Source: Microtetraspora fusca
GTDB taxonomy: Bacteria > Actinomycetota > Actinomycetes > Streptosporangiales > Streptosporangiaceae
Assembly: GCF_001570365.1 (NCBI RefSeq)
Contig: NZ_BBYK01000044.1
Location: 124,001-188,000, forward strand
Direction of reading: 5' to 3'
DNA: 64,000 nucleotides
A program made the position numbers and the translations under genes. How positions within the stretch are numbered: the first letter of the stretch is position 1; each line of letters starts with the position of its first letter. Positions 6,989 through 14,376 of this stretch are shown piece after piece. The notes under the pieces were generated by a model. That model was not told the origin of the DNA and did no database searches. It worked only from the letters and a program-made list of their open reading frames with translations.

Positions 6989-8566
6989 TCACTGCCTTGT
7001 GCTGCCGTCTTCGCCGGCCAGCACAATGTCCTTTTGCCGGGCGCGCTCGTCTTGCACCATGGCCCGTACATCGGCGCGCAGGCGGGCTGCATCGTAGACG
7101 ATGCCCTCCCTGACCGTCAGCTTCACTCCACCCGTGCGATAGGGAAGGCCTTCGGGGCTATAGCGCAGGTGGCCGTGGCCGTAGAGCAGCTTGAGGTTGG
7201 CCAGCGGGTTCTCCTCGACGATGAGAAGGTCGGCGCGCTTGCCGGGCTCGATGCTGCCGGTCACGTCATCGATGCCGAGCAGCTCCGCACCGGACAGGGT
7301 GGCCGCGCGTATGACCTCCAAAGGATGCAAGCCCGCCTCACGCAGGAGTTCCAGTTCTTCCACCAGGCCGAATCCGTAGACCTTGTAGATGAAACCGGAG
7401 TCCGAGCCCGCGGCGACCCTGCCGCCTCGCTGGTGGAAGTCGCGGACGAGCTGCATCCACTTCTGATAGGCGTGCCGCCAGGCGACCTCCTGCTCGGTGC
7501 CCCAATCGGAGAAGAACGAGCCGTGCGCACGAGGGCTCGGGGTGAAGAAGCTCTCGAGTTGGGGAGCCGTGTAGTCAGCGTGCCACTCCGAGGCGCGTGT
7601 CCTGGCGGCGTCGCGGGTCGCGATGTAGATGTTGAACGTCGGTACCAGCGTGGTGCCCAGGCTCAGCAGCTCGTCCAGCACGGCGTCCCAGCGGGCGCTG
7701 CCCGGCTCGGCGCACTGCTGCCACACCTCGGCGCCCACGCCGAAGCGGACGGCTTCATCAAGGTAGTTGTAGTCCGGCCGGTAGTGCTGCACCGTTCGGT
7801 CGGTGAACATGGCCTCGGCCAGCCCATACCAGTGCTCGACGCTGCGCAGCCCCCACCGCGACGTGGCCAGCGCGTTGACCCGCGCCACGTCCTGCTGGGC
7901 GTGGTGGCAGGCGGTGCCGAGCCCGAGATGTGCGGCCTCCTGCAGCGCAGCCTGCATGGCCTTCGGCGGTGCCCCGAAGAACTTCACGCCAGCCGCCCCC
8001 TGCTCCGCCGCCGCCTGGACCCAGGCGCACGCCTGCCTTTCGCCGGTCGGTGTCGCGCCCAAGCCGTGCCCGAAATACACATACGGAACGATCGAGGGTG
8101 CGACGATCTCCAGCTCCTGGCTGCGCCGGGCCTCTTCGGCGGTGAAGGCGAAGCCGTTCGTCATCGCGCCCAGCTCGCGGACTGTGGTCACTCCGTGCCC
8201 GAGCCACAGCTTGTAGCAGTAGTCGGCCCGTGGCGCCTGCTCGGGTGTGGCGATGTGAGCGTGCGCGTCGATCAGACCCGGTAGAACGTAGTGTCCGGTC
8301 AGGTCGAGCACCCGGTCGGCAGATACCGTCGCCCATGCCTCGGGGGCATCGGCGACCCGCGTGGCGTTGCCCGCTGCGAGCACGGCGGCGATGGTGCCGC
8401 CTTCGATGACGAGGTCCACCGGCCCGTAGGGAGGCGCCCCGGTGCCGTCCACTACGGTGAGACCGCGCAGGATCATACGGCGATATGGGCCTTGGCCAGG
8501 GGTGTTGTCCGCGGAACGATCGGGGGAGGGCCCGATGGGGCGGAAGCCAGCCAGGGCTTCGGACAT
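6989..8566 (-). CDS. Amidohydrolase family metal-dependent hydrolase
   Basis: A 525-aa member of the amidohydrolase superfamily. Visible active-site elements are the HxH motif in LIDAHAHIA (about H102/H104) on strand 1, later histidines (TACHHAQQ, SVEHWYG) and the strand-8 Asp in GSDSG (about residue 397), followed by the family C-terminal ADLLIVEENPL segment. These enzymes hydrolyse amide or related C-N bonds with one or two bound metals. The start has GGAGGAG 4 nt upstream. It is adjacent and co-directional with the MHS transporter at 8609, which suggests import and hydrolysis of one substrate, perhaps a peptide- or amide-like compound. Confidence 0.85.
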   Translation of the reverse strand: MSEALAGFRPIGPSPDRSADNTPGQGPYRRMILRGLTVVDGTGAPPYGPVDLVIEGGTIAAVLAAGNATRVADAPEAWATVSADRVLDLTGHYVLPGLIDAHAHIATPEQAPRADYCYKLWLGHGVTTVRELGAMTNGFAFTAEEARRSQELEIVAPSIVPYVYFGHGLGATPTGERQACAWVQAAAEQGAAGVKFFGAPPKAMQAALQEAAHLGLGTACHHAQQDVARVNALATSRWGLRSVEHWYGLAEAMFTDRTVQHYRPDYNYLDEAVRFGVGAEVWQQCAEPGSARWDAVLDELLSLGTTLVPTFNIYIATRDAARTRASEWHADYTAPQLESFFTPSPRAHGSFFSDWGTEQEVAWRHAYQKWMQLVRDFHQRGGRVAAGSDSGFIYKVYGFGLVEELELLREAGLHPLEVIRAATLSGAELLGIDDVTGSIEPGKRADLLIVEENPLANLKLLYGHGHLRYSPEGLPYRTGGVKLTVREGIVYDAARLRADVRAMVQDERARQKDIVLAGEDGSTRQ

Positions 8567-8608
8567 GTTCTCCTCCAGGGTGTGGAAGCCGGGCTACGAC
8601 AAAGGGGC

Positions 8609-9913
8609 TCAGTCTCTGGACAGCTCTCTCCCGGCCATCTCCCGCATCGTGAGGAAAGCGACGCCGGTGATCGCGCAGAGCAGGGCAACCCACCCGAAGT
8701 ACGCCGCGCGGAGGCCCTGACCCTCCAGCCAGGTGGCCAGGTAGGGCGCGGTGCCACCGAAGGCCGCCGTGGCCAGGGCGTAGGGCAGTCCGATGCCCAG
8801 AGCACGCACCGACGTGGGGAACTGCTCGGCCATCACCGCTGAGACGGTGGCGCTGGTCATGGCGAGGAAGGTGATCGCGACGCACAGGAGGAGGACCGCG
8901 AGGACCGGTCCGCCGTCGAGGGCGAGGGAGACGGGCACGACCGCGACGGCCATGCCGAACGCACCTGCCGCCATGATCGGTCGTCGGCCGAACCTGTCGG
9001 TCAGGTGTCCCCACAGCGGCATCTGCGCGGAGTAGACGATAAGGGTGATCGAGGTGACGACGAAGGCCGCCGTGGCCGACATTCCCACCGCGGTCTTCAG
9101 GTAAGTCGGCATGTGAACGGCGAAGGTGTAGTAGGCGATCGTGCCGCCGACGTTGAAGCAGACCACACGCACCACGGCTCCGGGGTGCCTGCGCAGCAGT
9201 GCTCTCAGTCCTTGCTTCGGGCCGTCGGCGCGCTTCGCGACCTCGCGGAACGCCTCGGTCTCCGGGAGCTGCTTACGCAAGCGTAGACCGTACAGGCACA
9301 GCACAGCCCCCAGAACGAAGGCCAGACGCCATCCCCAGTCGGTGAGCTGGGCCGGTGACAGCAGCACGGACAGAGCCGTCCCGAACAGTGTCGCCAAAAG
9401 GGTGCCCGCGCCCACACCGAGAAAGATGAACGAGGAGTAGAAGCCCCGTCGGGCCGCCGGCACAGCCTCAGTGAGGAAGGCGCTGCTGCTCGGCATCTCG
9501 CCGCCGGCCGACAGGCCCTGCAGCAAGCGGGCGGTAGTGAGCAGCGTGGGAGCGACCCAGCCGATCGTCGCGTAGGAGGGGGTGATGGCGATCACTGCCA
9601 TGCTGGCGGACATGAGCAGGATGGACGCGGCGAAGGCGGGACGGCGGCCGAAGCGGTCCGCCGCGTAGCCGAACAGGACACCGCCGAGTGGCCGGACGAC
9701 GAACGACACCGCGAAGACCAGATAGGTGGCGAGCAAGGAGGCCAGCGGCGAGGAGGCGGGGAAGAACTTCTCCGCGAAGTAAGGCGCGAAGATCGCATAG
9801 ACCGACCAGTCGAACCACTCGACGATCTGCCCGATGGTGGTCCCGGCCACGAGCGGCCGGAGCGCGGTGCGCGGGGACTCGCCGGTTGCGGCGCCGGCGG
9901 GGAGAGTAGGCAA
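8609..9913 (-). CDS. MFS transporter, metabolite:H+ symporter (MHS) type
   Basis: About 434 aa with 12 predicted membrane helices. MHS hallmarks are EWFDWSVYAIFAPYFAEKFFP near helix 1, the DRFGRRP loop motif between helices 2 and 3 and again in the second half, and LLQGLSAGGEMPSSSAFL in helix 4. Such carriers take up organic acids, betaines or similar compounds. A TTG start at 9913 has an excellent GAGGTGAT Shine-Dalgarno; GTG at 9922 is the alternative. It is 42 bp upstream of the amidohydrolase and divergent from the AsnC-type regulator, which probably controls it. Confidence 0.85.
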   Translation of the reverse strand: MPTLPAGAATGESPRTALRPLVAGTTIGQIVEWFDWSVYAIFAPYFAEKFFPASSPLASLLATYLVFAVSFVVRPLGGVLFGYAADRFGRRPAFAASILLMSASMAVIAITPSYATIGWVAPTLLTTARLLQGLSAGGEMPSSSAFLTEAVPAARRGFYSSFIFLGVGAGTLLATLFGTALSVLLSPAQLTDWGWRLAFVLGAVLCLYGLRLRKQLPETEAFREVAKRADGPKQGLRALLRRHPGAVVRVVCFNVGGTIAYYTFAVHMPTYLKTAVGMSATAAFVVTSITLIVYSAQMPLWGHLTDRFGRRPIMAAGAFGMAVAVVPVSLALDGGPVLAVLLLCVAITFLAMTSATVSAVMAEQFPTSVRALGIGLPYALATAAFGGTAPYLATWLEGQGLRAAYFGWVALLCAITGVAFLTMREMAGRELSRD

Positions 9914-10080
9914 AACGATCACCTCGGTGCGGGGGGTGTGCGAGAAGGCAGCGTTCGATTGGACGGCCAGTTGGCTCTGCCGCACTAAGGTCAGTGATGG
10001 GTGGCCATAACGACAACCACCCCGCAGTAAAAACGCGGAAACCGGCAACTTGATCGCTCTTGATGAAGGATTCAGGCAGG

Positions 10081-11043
10081 ATGAACGCCCTGTCACAGCT
10101 TGACCTCACGCTGGTCCGGGCGCTCCGGCGCCACCCTCGCGCCCCGCTCAAGGATCTGGCGGCTGCCTGCGGGGTCAGCGAACGCACGGCGGGACGCCAT
10201 CTGGACGCCTTGCTCGACCGAGGCACTATAAGGGTCACCGCGACACTGATCTCCGAGCGGATCGGCGAGGGCCTGGTGGCCGCACTCGACGTGACGTGCG
10301 CACCCGGCCGGGCCGCGCAGGTGGCCGATGAGCTCGCGGCACGCGACGACGTTCGCTTCGCCGCACAGACCGTCGGCAGTGCCGACGTCGTTGCCGAACT
10401 GACCGCCGCCGACCGCGCCACCCTCGTCCGCTCGCTGAGCGACGACATCCCGCGGATCCCCGGCATCCTGTCCATGCGCACGGCGATCGTCCTGGAGACA
10501 CTGCTGACCGCCAACGACTGGGATCCGGGCGGGCCGGACACTCCCTGGCGTGCGCGGGCCAGACGCGGCGAGCAGCCGCCCCGCGCGCCTGCCCTGGACA
10601 CCACGGACAGGAGAATCGAGCAGGCGCTACGCCGCGACGCCCGGCTCCCGGTGGCCCGTCTCGCCCAGGAACTGGGCATGTCGGAGTCCGGGGTACGGCG
10701 GCGCCTCGAACACCTGCTGGCGTGCGAGGCCCTCGTGCTGCGGTGCGAGGTGCCCGCCGACCTGCTCGGATACCCGGTGGAGACCCGGTTCCTGCTTAAC
10801 GTGCAGCCCCGCCACCTGGAGCGTGCTCTGCGACAGCTTGCCGCCGAGCCGGTGATCCGCACCTTGGAGGTGGTGACCGGACCGTTCAACGTCCTCGGCT
10901 ACGCCGCCCATCGCACTCCCGGCGAGATCACAATGCTCTTTCACCGTTCGCTGGCCCCGTTGGCGGGAGTACTGGCCACCGACGTGTCCGTCGTCCTGCG
11001 CGCGACAAAACGCTCGTGGACCCGGCTGGGCGGCGACACGTGA
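10081..11043 (+). CDS. Tandem Lrp/AsnC family transcriptional regulator
   Basis: About 320 aa made of two AsnC-like units in tandem. Each has a winged HTH (LDLTLVRALRRHPRAPLKDLAAACGVS at the N-terminus; TDRRIEQALRRDARLPVARLAQELGMS at about 180) followed by a RAM-like alpha/beta sensor half (AALDVTCAPGRAAQVADEL; LLNVQPRHLERALRQLA). Two-unit AsnC regulators are an actinobacterial variant that may work as pseudo-dimers. ATG at 10081 is preceded by AAGGA at 10 nt. It is divergent from the MHS transporter/amidohydrolase genes and likely regulates them in response to their substrate. Confidence 0.85.
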   Translation: MNALSQLDLTLVRALRRHPRAPLKDLAAACGVSERTAGRHLDALLDRGTIRVTATLISERIGEGLVAALDVTCAPGRAAQVADELAARDDVRFAAQTVGSADVVAELTAADRATLVRSLSDDIPRIPGILSMRTAIVLETLLTANDWDPGGPDTPWRARARRGEQPPRAPALDTTDRRIEQALRRDARLPVARLAQELGMSESGVRRRLEHLLACEALVLRCEVPADLLGYPVETRFLLNVQPRHLERALRQLAAEPVIRTLEVVTGPFNVLGYAAHRTPGEITMLFHRSLAPLAGVLATDVSVVLRATKRSWTRLGGDT

Positions 11044-11102
11044 GCCTCCTGACACCGGATCCGATCCCAGCGCGGATCAAGCGACGCCCCGCCCAGGCCC
11101 GC

Positions 11103-11264
11103 CTACCCTGCGACGACTTTTGAAGCGGTACAGGGCAGAATCGCCGAGAAGAACCGCTTGCGCTCGCCGGTGACCTCGTCGATGCGCTTGTCGTTGACCC
11201 GCGGAGCCTTCACCTCGATCGCGCCGGCCGCAACGCCACTCCAGGAGCTTCGAGTGCCGTTCTA
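11103..11264 (-). pseudogene. Internal fragment of an IS256-family transposase
   Basis: Minus-strand translation gives a piece characteristic of mutator/IS256 transposases: AAGAIEVKAPRVNDKRIDE followed by VTGERKRFFSAILP, then degenerate sequence and a stop. Only about 50 residues of the roughly 400-aa protein survive. The 11044-11529 interval otherwise holds no gene. Confidence 0.7.
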
Positions 11265-11529
11265 CCGTGCCTGTACTGCTTCAAAACGGCTCTTCGCAGT
11301 TGAGGGTGTAGCCGCGGGGCGTGCGGCGATCGCCGAGCTGGGTCGAGCCCGTCGAGGCATACACAGAGGGAGAGACTGACTTGTCCAGTTCAACCTGAGA
11401 GCCCACACGGCTGACGGTCGGCGCTCGCTCACTCCTCTTCGCCGCGTTCTTCGCAGGCAAGGGCGGCGCGGCGCGCTGGCCGCACTGGAGCGCTACAGCG
11501 CGAGGGACGCCTGGTATGTCCTGAAGGAC

Positions 11530-12174
11530 ATGATGGGCGGTGACCTGCACGCAGACGTGCGCGACAGCCGGCACCCAGAAGCTGCGCGGCTGTTGAAGGC
11601 ATTGCCGGCCGCGCCACTGCGGATCCCGATCTATCAGCTCAAAATCTCTTTGTCACGCGGGTTGTGGCGGCGCGTCCTGGTGCCGGAAAACTATTCGCTG
11701 GGCGCACTGCATCGGGTGATCCAGGTGCTGTTCGGCTGGAGCGGCGATCACCTGCATCTCTTCGAGCACGGCAAGCGCCGCTACACCGACCCTTTCTACC
11801 CGCTGGAGAATTGCGGGGATGAGGAGCTGTGCCGGCTGAACCGGGCGCTGCCCGCCCTGCGGACGAAGCTCACCTACACCTACGACCTCGGCGACTGCCG
11901 GCGGCACGAGATCGTCCTGGAGAAGATCCTCGACCCGGAGATCGACATCCCGATCTGTGTGGACGGGCATGGCGACAACCCAATCGAGGACTACAACCCT
12001 GACTACCCCGAAGAACCGGTGCCGTTCGACCAGGACGCCGTCAACCAGACGCTGGCCGAGCGCTTGGCATACCAGACTGCCGTGCGTGACGACGATAACG
12101 ATCGACGAGGCGCTTACCCGGTTTCTGAACGAGCAGCGCGCCCGATCGGCTCCGCGGACCTTTCACACTTATGA
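11530..12174 (+). CDS. pRiA4b ORF-3-like protein, probably N-terminally truncated
   Basis: A 214-aa frame. The core is the plasmid pRiA4b ORF-3-like domain: PIYQLKISL followed by LWRRVLVPENYSLGALHRVI, QVLFGWSGDHLHLFE, the TYTYDLGDCRRHEIVLEKIL strand and the acidic DYPEEPVPFD tail. The frame stays open upstream to about 11470 with coding-like sequence (LERYSARDAWYVLKD), so the protein was longer and the visible ATG at 11530 is probably internal. The last 30 residues overlap the next gene in another frame. The domain is common on plasmids and mobile elements; its function is unknown. Confidence 0.7.
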   Translation: MMGGDLHADVRDSRHPEAARLLKALPAAPLRIPIYQLKISLSRGLWRRVLVPENYSLGALHRVIQVLFGWSGDHLHLFEHGKRRYTDPFYPLENCGDEELCRLNRALPALRTKLTYTYDLGDCRRHEIVLEKILDPEIDIPICVDGHGDNPIEDYNPDYPEEPVPFDQDAVNQTLAERLAYQTAVRDDDNDRRGAYPVSERAARPIGSADLSHL

Positions 12175-12619
12175 GGAGGTGATCGACCTCTTCCGGGACT
12201 GCATGAACATGTACGGTCCCAACATCCTGGACGAGGAGGACGAGAAGCGGTGGCGCGAAACCTTCGACAACGGTGACGAGGACGCCTTCACCCGACTGCT
12301 GGACGCGGGATACATCGAGAGCATGCTGAGCGAGTTTCTCGGCTATTTCATGATCCGCAAAGTGATGGCGGTCCAGGGACTACTACTCGCTGCCGGAACC
12401 GTCACCAAGAAGCTCGTCACATGGCTCGCCGAGCAGGGCGTGATCGAGCGGGAAATGGCAGCCGCCCAAGCCGCGCGAGCCGCCGATGCGGCGCGCGACC
12501 CGCCCAAGGCGGACCGTCTGGCCGAGGCGCTGCACCGGTCGTCGCTGAAGACTCCGCATCGTGACCCGGATACCACTGATCGCTGGGTGGAGGAGGGCAT
12601 TCCCCTTCCGATCAGTTGA
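12086..12619 (+). CDS. Conserved hypothetical protein following the pRiA4b-like gene
   Basis: A 177-aa frame starting at GTG 12086 (VTTITIDEALTRFLNEQRA). It is helical and acidic in the middle (LDEEDEKRWRETFDNGDEDAF), with a striking segment GYFMIRKVMAVQGLLLAAGTVTKKL at about residues 90-115, then a Lys/Ala-rich helix. The N-terminus (FLNEQRARSAPRTFHTYEEVIDLF) resembles the SAM-like N-terminal domain of tyrosine recombinases, but no catalytic domain follows. The 89-bp overlap with the preceding gene points to a coupled pair. No function is assigned. Confidence 0.6.
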   Translation: MTTITIDEALTRFLNEQRARSAPRTFHTYEEVIDLFRDCMNMYGPNILDEEDEKRWRETFDNGDEDAFTRLLDAGYIESMLSEFLGYFMIRKVMAVQGLLLAAGTVTKKLVTWLAEQGVIEREMAAAQAARAADAARDPPKADRLAEALHRSSLKTPHRDPDTTDRWVEEGIPLPIS

Positions 12620-12773
12620 GCCGGGCAAGCTCTGGTTCGACGAGGACATCGGTCCGCTGGCCGTGCCACCGGAGATCAGCCACCTCGCCCGGATCGGGTG
12701 GGAGGTGGCTGTAGTGCTGGCCTTCACCGCGAACCGATGGTGGCCGGTCGAGGTTGGCAATGTATATCCATGA
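12561..12773 (+). CDS. Small hypothetical ORF, doubtful
   Basis: A 70-aa frame whose C-terminal 55 residues look protein-like (GKLWFDEDIGPLAVPPEIS, IGWEVAVVLAFTANRWWPVEVG). Its first 20 codons overlap the preceding gene and there is no good ribosome binding site. It may be the surviving end of a gene whose start was lost. Codon bias supports translation only weakly. Confidence 0.25.
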   Translation: MTRIPLIAGWRRAFPFRSVEPGKLWFDEDIGPLAVPPEISHLARIGWEVAVVLAFTANRWWPVEVGNVYP

Positions 12774-12871
12774 CCCTGGGTACATAGCCCGGGACTCTGC
12801 GCTGGAGCGGGCTCTACGGCAATTGCATCGCCTGTCGAAAGCCGGAGCCACCGGGCCTGCTCATGGACCTC

Positions 12872-12900
12872 TGAGGTATACCTATTGCTATACTCCATAG
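12872..12900 (+). promoter_or_regulatory. HigBA promoter and operator, leaderless-type start
   Basis: An inverted repeat GTATA-8 nt-TATAC covers 12876-12893. It overlaps a good -10 hexamer, TATACT (12889-12894). Transcription would begin about 6-7 nt downstream, at the GTG start codon at 12901 itself, and no Shine-Dalgarno is present, so the transcript is probably leaderless. Overlap of operator and -10 element is typical of autorepressed toxin-antitoxin operons. Confidence 0.5.
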
Positions 12901-13263
12901 GTGGCCGGAGAGGAATGGGACGTCTACCTCGTAACCGAGGTCCGCGAATGGATCGAGCAGCTCGACGATGCCACCCACGCCAGGGTGGTGCAGGCCATCG
13001 ACGCGCTCGCCGAAGGTGGCCCCGGGCTGGGACGGCCGCTGGTCGATACGATCAGCGGATCGTCGATTCAGAACCTCAAGGAACTCCGGCCCGGCACGGT
13101 ACGCGTCCTGTTCGCCTTTGACCCGTGGCGCTCCAGCATCCTGCTGGTCGCCGGCGACAAGGCCGGGCGATGGAAAAGCTGGTACGAGGAGGCCATTCCG
13201 CTGGCCGAGCACCGGTTTGAGGTCTATCTAAAGGAGCGCGCTCAGCAGGAGGAGGGCAGATGA
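12901..13263 (+). CDS. HigB-like toxin, RelE/ParE superfamily
   Basis: A 120-aa protein of the RelE/ParE fold in its Gp49/HigB-like form: EWDVYLVTEVREWIEQLDDATHARVVQAID, then the LKELRPGTVRVLFAFDPWRSSILLVAGDKAG strand block that carries the basic residues of the ribonuclease site, and a C-terminal helix (AEHRFEVYLKERA). Toxins of this type cleave mRNA on the ribosome. The gene precedes its antitoxin (reverse order, as in higBA) with an ATGA overlap at 13260. The GTG start coincides with the predicted transcription start. Confidence 0.88.
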   Translation: MAGEEWDVYLVTEVREWIEQLDDATHARVVQAIDALAEGGPGLGRPLVDTISGSSIQNLKELRPGTVRVLFAFDPWRSSILLVAGDKAGRWKSWYEEAIPLAEHRFEVYLKERAQQEEGR

Positions 13264-13577
13264 GCGGGTACGTTCGCTGGAACGATATCCGGGCGAAGCA
13301 TGTCGAGCGGGCCGGCGGCGAGGAAGCGGTCGAAGCCGGTAAGCGGGAGCTTCTGGCCGAGGTCCAGGGACATCGGCTGGCGGAGATCCGCCGCAGCCGT
13401 GGCCTGACTCAGCAGCAGGTGGCCGAGCGCATGGGGGTCACCAAGGGGCGCATCTCTCAGATCGAGCAGGGCAAGATCTCTGGCCAGGACATCCTGGCCC
13501 GCTACGCGGCCGCCCTCGGAGGCCGACTCCACCAGTCGATCTACTTCGATGACGGTGATATCGCCGCGATCGCTTGA
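13260..13577 (+). CDS. HigA-like antitoxin, XRE-family HTH
   Basis: A 105-aa protein. The C-terminal half is a Cro/C1-type helix-turn-helix (LAEIRRSRGLTQQQVAERMG, then VTKGRISQIEQGK). The N-terminal half (MSGYVRWNDIRAKHVERAGG) is the helical part that usually contacts the toxin. The ATGA overlap with the upstream toxin gene shows translational coupling. It should neutralise HigB and repress the operon through the palindrome at 12876-12893. The pair sits 237 bp from the second tRNA-Lys scar. Confidence 0.88.
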   Translation: MSGYVRWNDIRAKHVERAGGEEAVEAGKRELLAEVQGHRLAEIRRSRGLTQQQVAERMGVTKGRISQIEQGKISGQDILARYAAALGGRLHQSIYFDDGDIAAIA

Positions 13578-13677
13578 CCAACTCGATCAGAACGTCATGC
13601 TGGGCGCGGTAGCCGACTTGGGCGACCACTCCGCGTAGGGCGCGTGGGCAACCCGGCGATGGTCAAGCGATCCGTGT

Positions 13678-13695
13678 TTGCTCGCTGGTTGCTCG
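13678..13695 (+). repeat. TTGCTCG direct repeats, candidate integrase arm sites (left of att scar 2)
   Basis: TTGCTCG at 13678-13684 and 13689-13695, preceded by GGTCAAG at 13661, mirrors the arrangement left of the first scar (GGTCAAG at 5833, TTGCTCG at 5847 and 5872). The repeats are 119-136 bp from the core at 13814. Confidence 0.4.
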
Positions 13696-13813
13696 CCTGT
13701 CCCCGGTACAGCACGGCACACGGTGTCATCACCCGGCAGAGCGGCAGGGAGAATGGCGGACGAAACGGTGTGAAACGACACGGTGCGACACCGGGCGACA
13801 CTGATCCATGGCG

Positions 13814-13858
13814 CTTTTAATCCGTAGGTTCAGGGTTCGAATCCCTGGCGCCCCACCA
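13814..13858 (+). repeat. att scar 2: 3' half of a tRNA-Lys(UUU) gene
   Basis: Anticodon loop CTTTTAA to the ACCA end, 44 of 45 bases identical to 6009-6053. The single difference, CAGGG instead of CGGGG, restores a perfect T stem, so this copy is closer to the functional tRNA. No 5' half is present. It marks the right end of a second integrated segment (6054-13858) and abuts a recombinase remnant on its right. Confidence 0.8.
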
Positions 13859-13920
13859 CACTGACCTGGGCGTGCGCCTTAACGGGAGATCACTCGATCA
13901 TGGCCTGGGACACGGATGGG

Positions 13921-14331
13921 TCACACCTGGGTCATCCAGCCGCATCGCCCCCGGCGCACCCGTCGGGCGGTCCCGCGCGCCGCCGACAGCACCAGCCGTG
14001 CCGTCGCCCTGGCCGCCCGGTGATGCAGCTCCGGTAGCACCGAGGTGTAGGTGTCGGCGGTCAGCACGATGCTGGCGTGGCCGACCTGGTCCTGTACGAC
14101 CGGTAGATCCACATGTGCGGCCAGCGCCATCGTGACCGCGCCGTACCGCAGGTCGTGCAACCGCACCGGCGGTAGCCCGCTCCTCAGCACCAGCCCATGG
14201 AACCGGTAGGTCAGGTAGTCCGGCGCCACCGAGCTGCCGCCCCGGCGAGTCTGCGCCGTGTCGTCCCAGGCCTCCCCGCGACGTGTCTTCTCCGCCCGCC
14301 GGTCGCGTTCATGACGGCGTAGCAACCGCAC
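13921..14331 (-). pseudogene. C-terminal half of a tyrosine recombinase (integrase)
   Basis: The minus-strand frame encodes the end of a phage-type integrase catalytic domain: PPVRLHDLRYGAVTMALAAHV (HxLR box with catalytic His and Arg), LPVVQDQVGHASIVLTADTYTSVLPE (second His and the nucleophilic Tyr). The N-terminal DNA-binding domains and the first catalytic Arg are missing; upstream codons are unrelated and Arg-rich. The stop lies 62 bp right of the tRNA-Lys fragment, the normal place for an int gene relative to its att site, so this is probably the decayed integrase of the element to the right. Confidence 0.75.
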
Positions 14332-14376
14332 CGTCTGCGGAGACTGTCCGCTCGCGCCGAGCCAGAACTTGATCTT

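Noticed and set aside
6125-8284. 719-codon plus-strand frame
   Set aside because: Antisense to the lipoprotein and the amidohydrolase; no motif and implausible composition.
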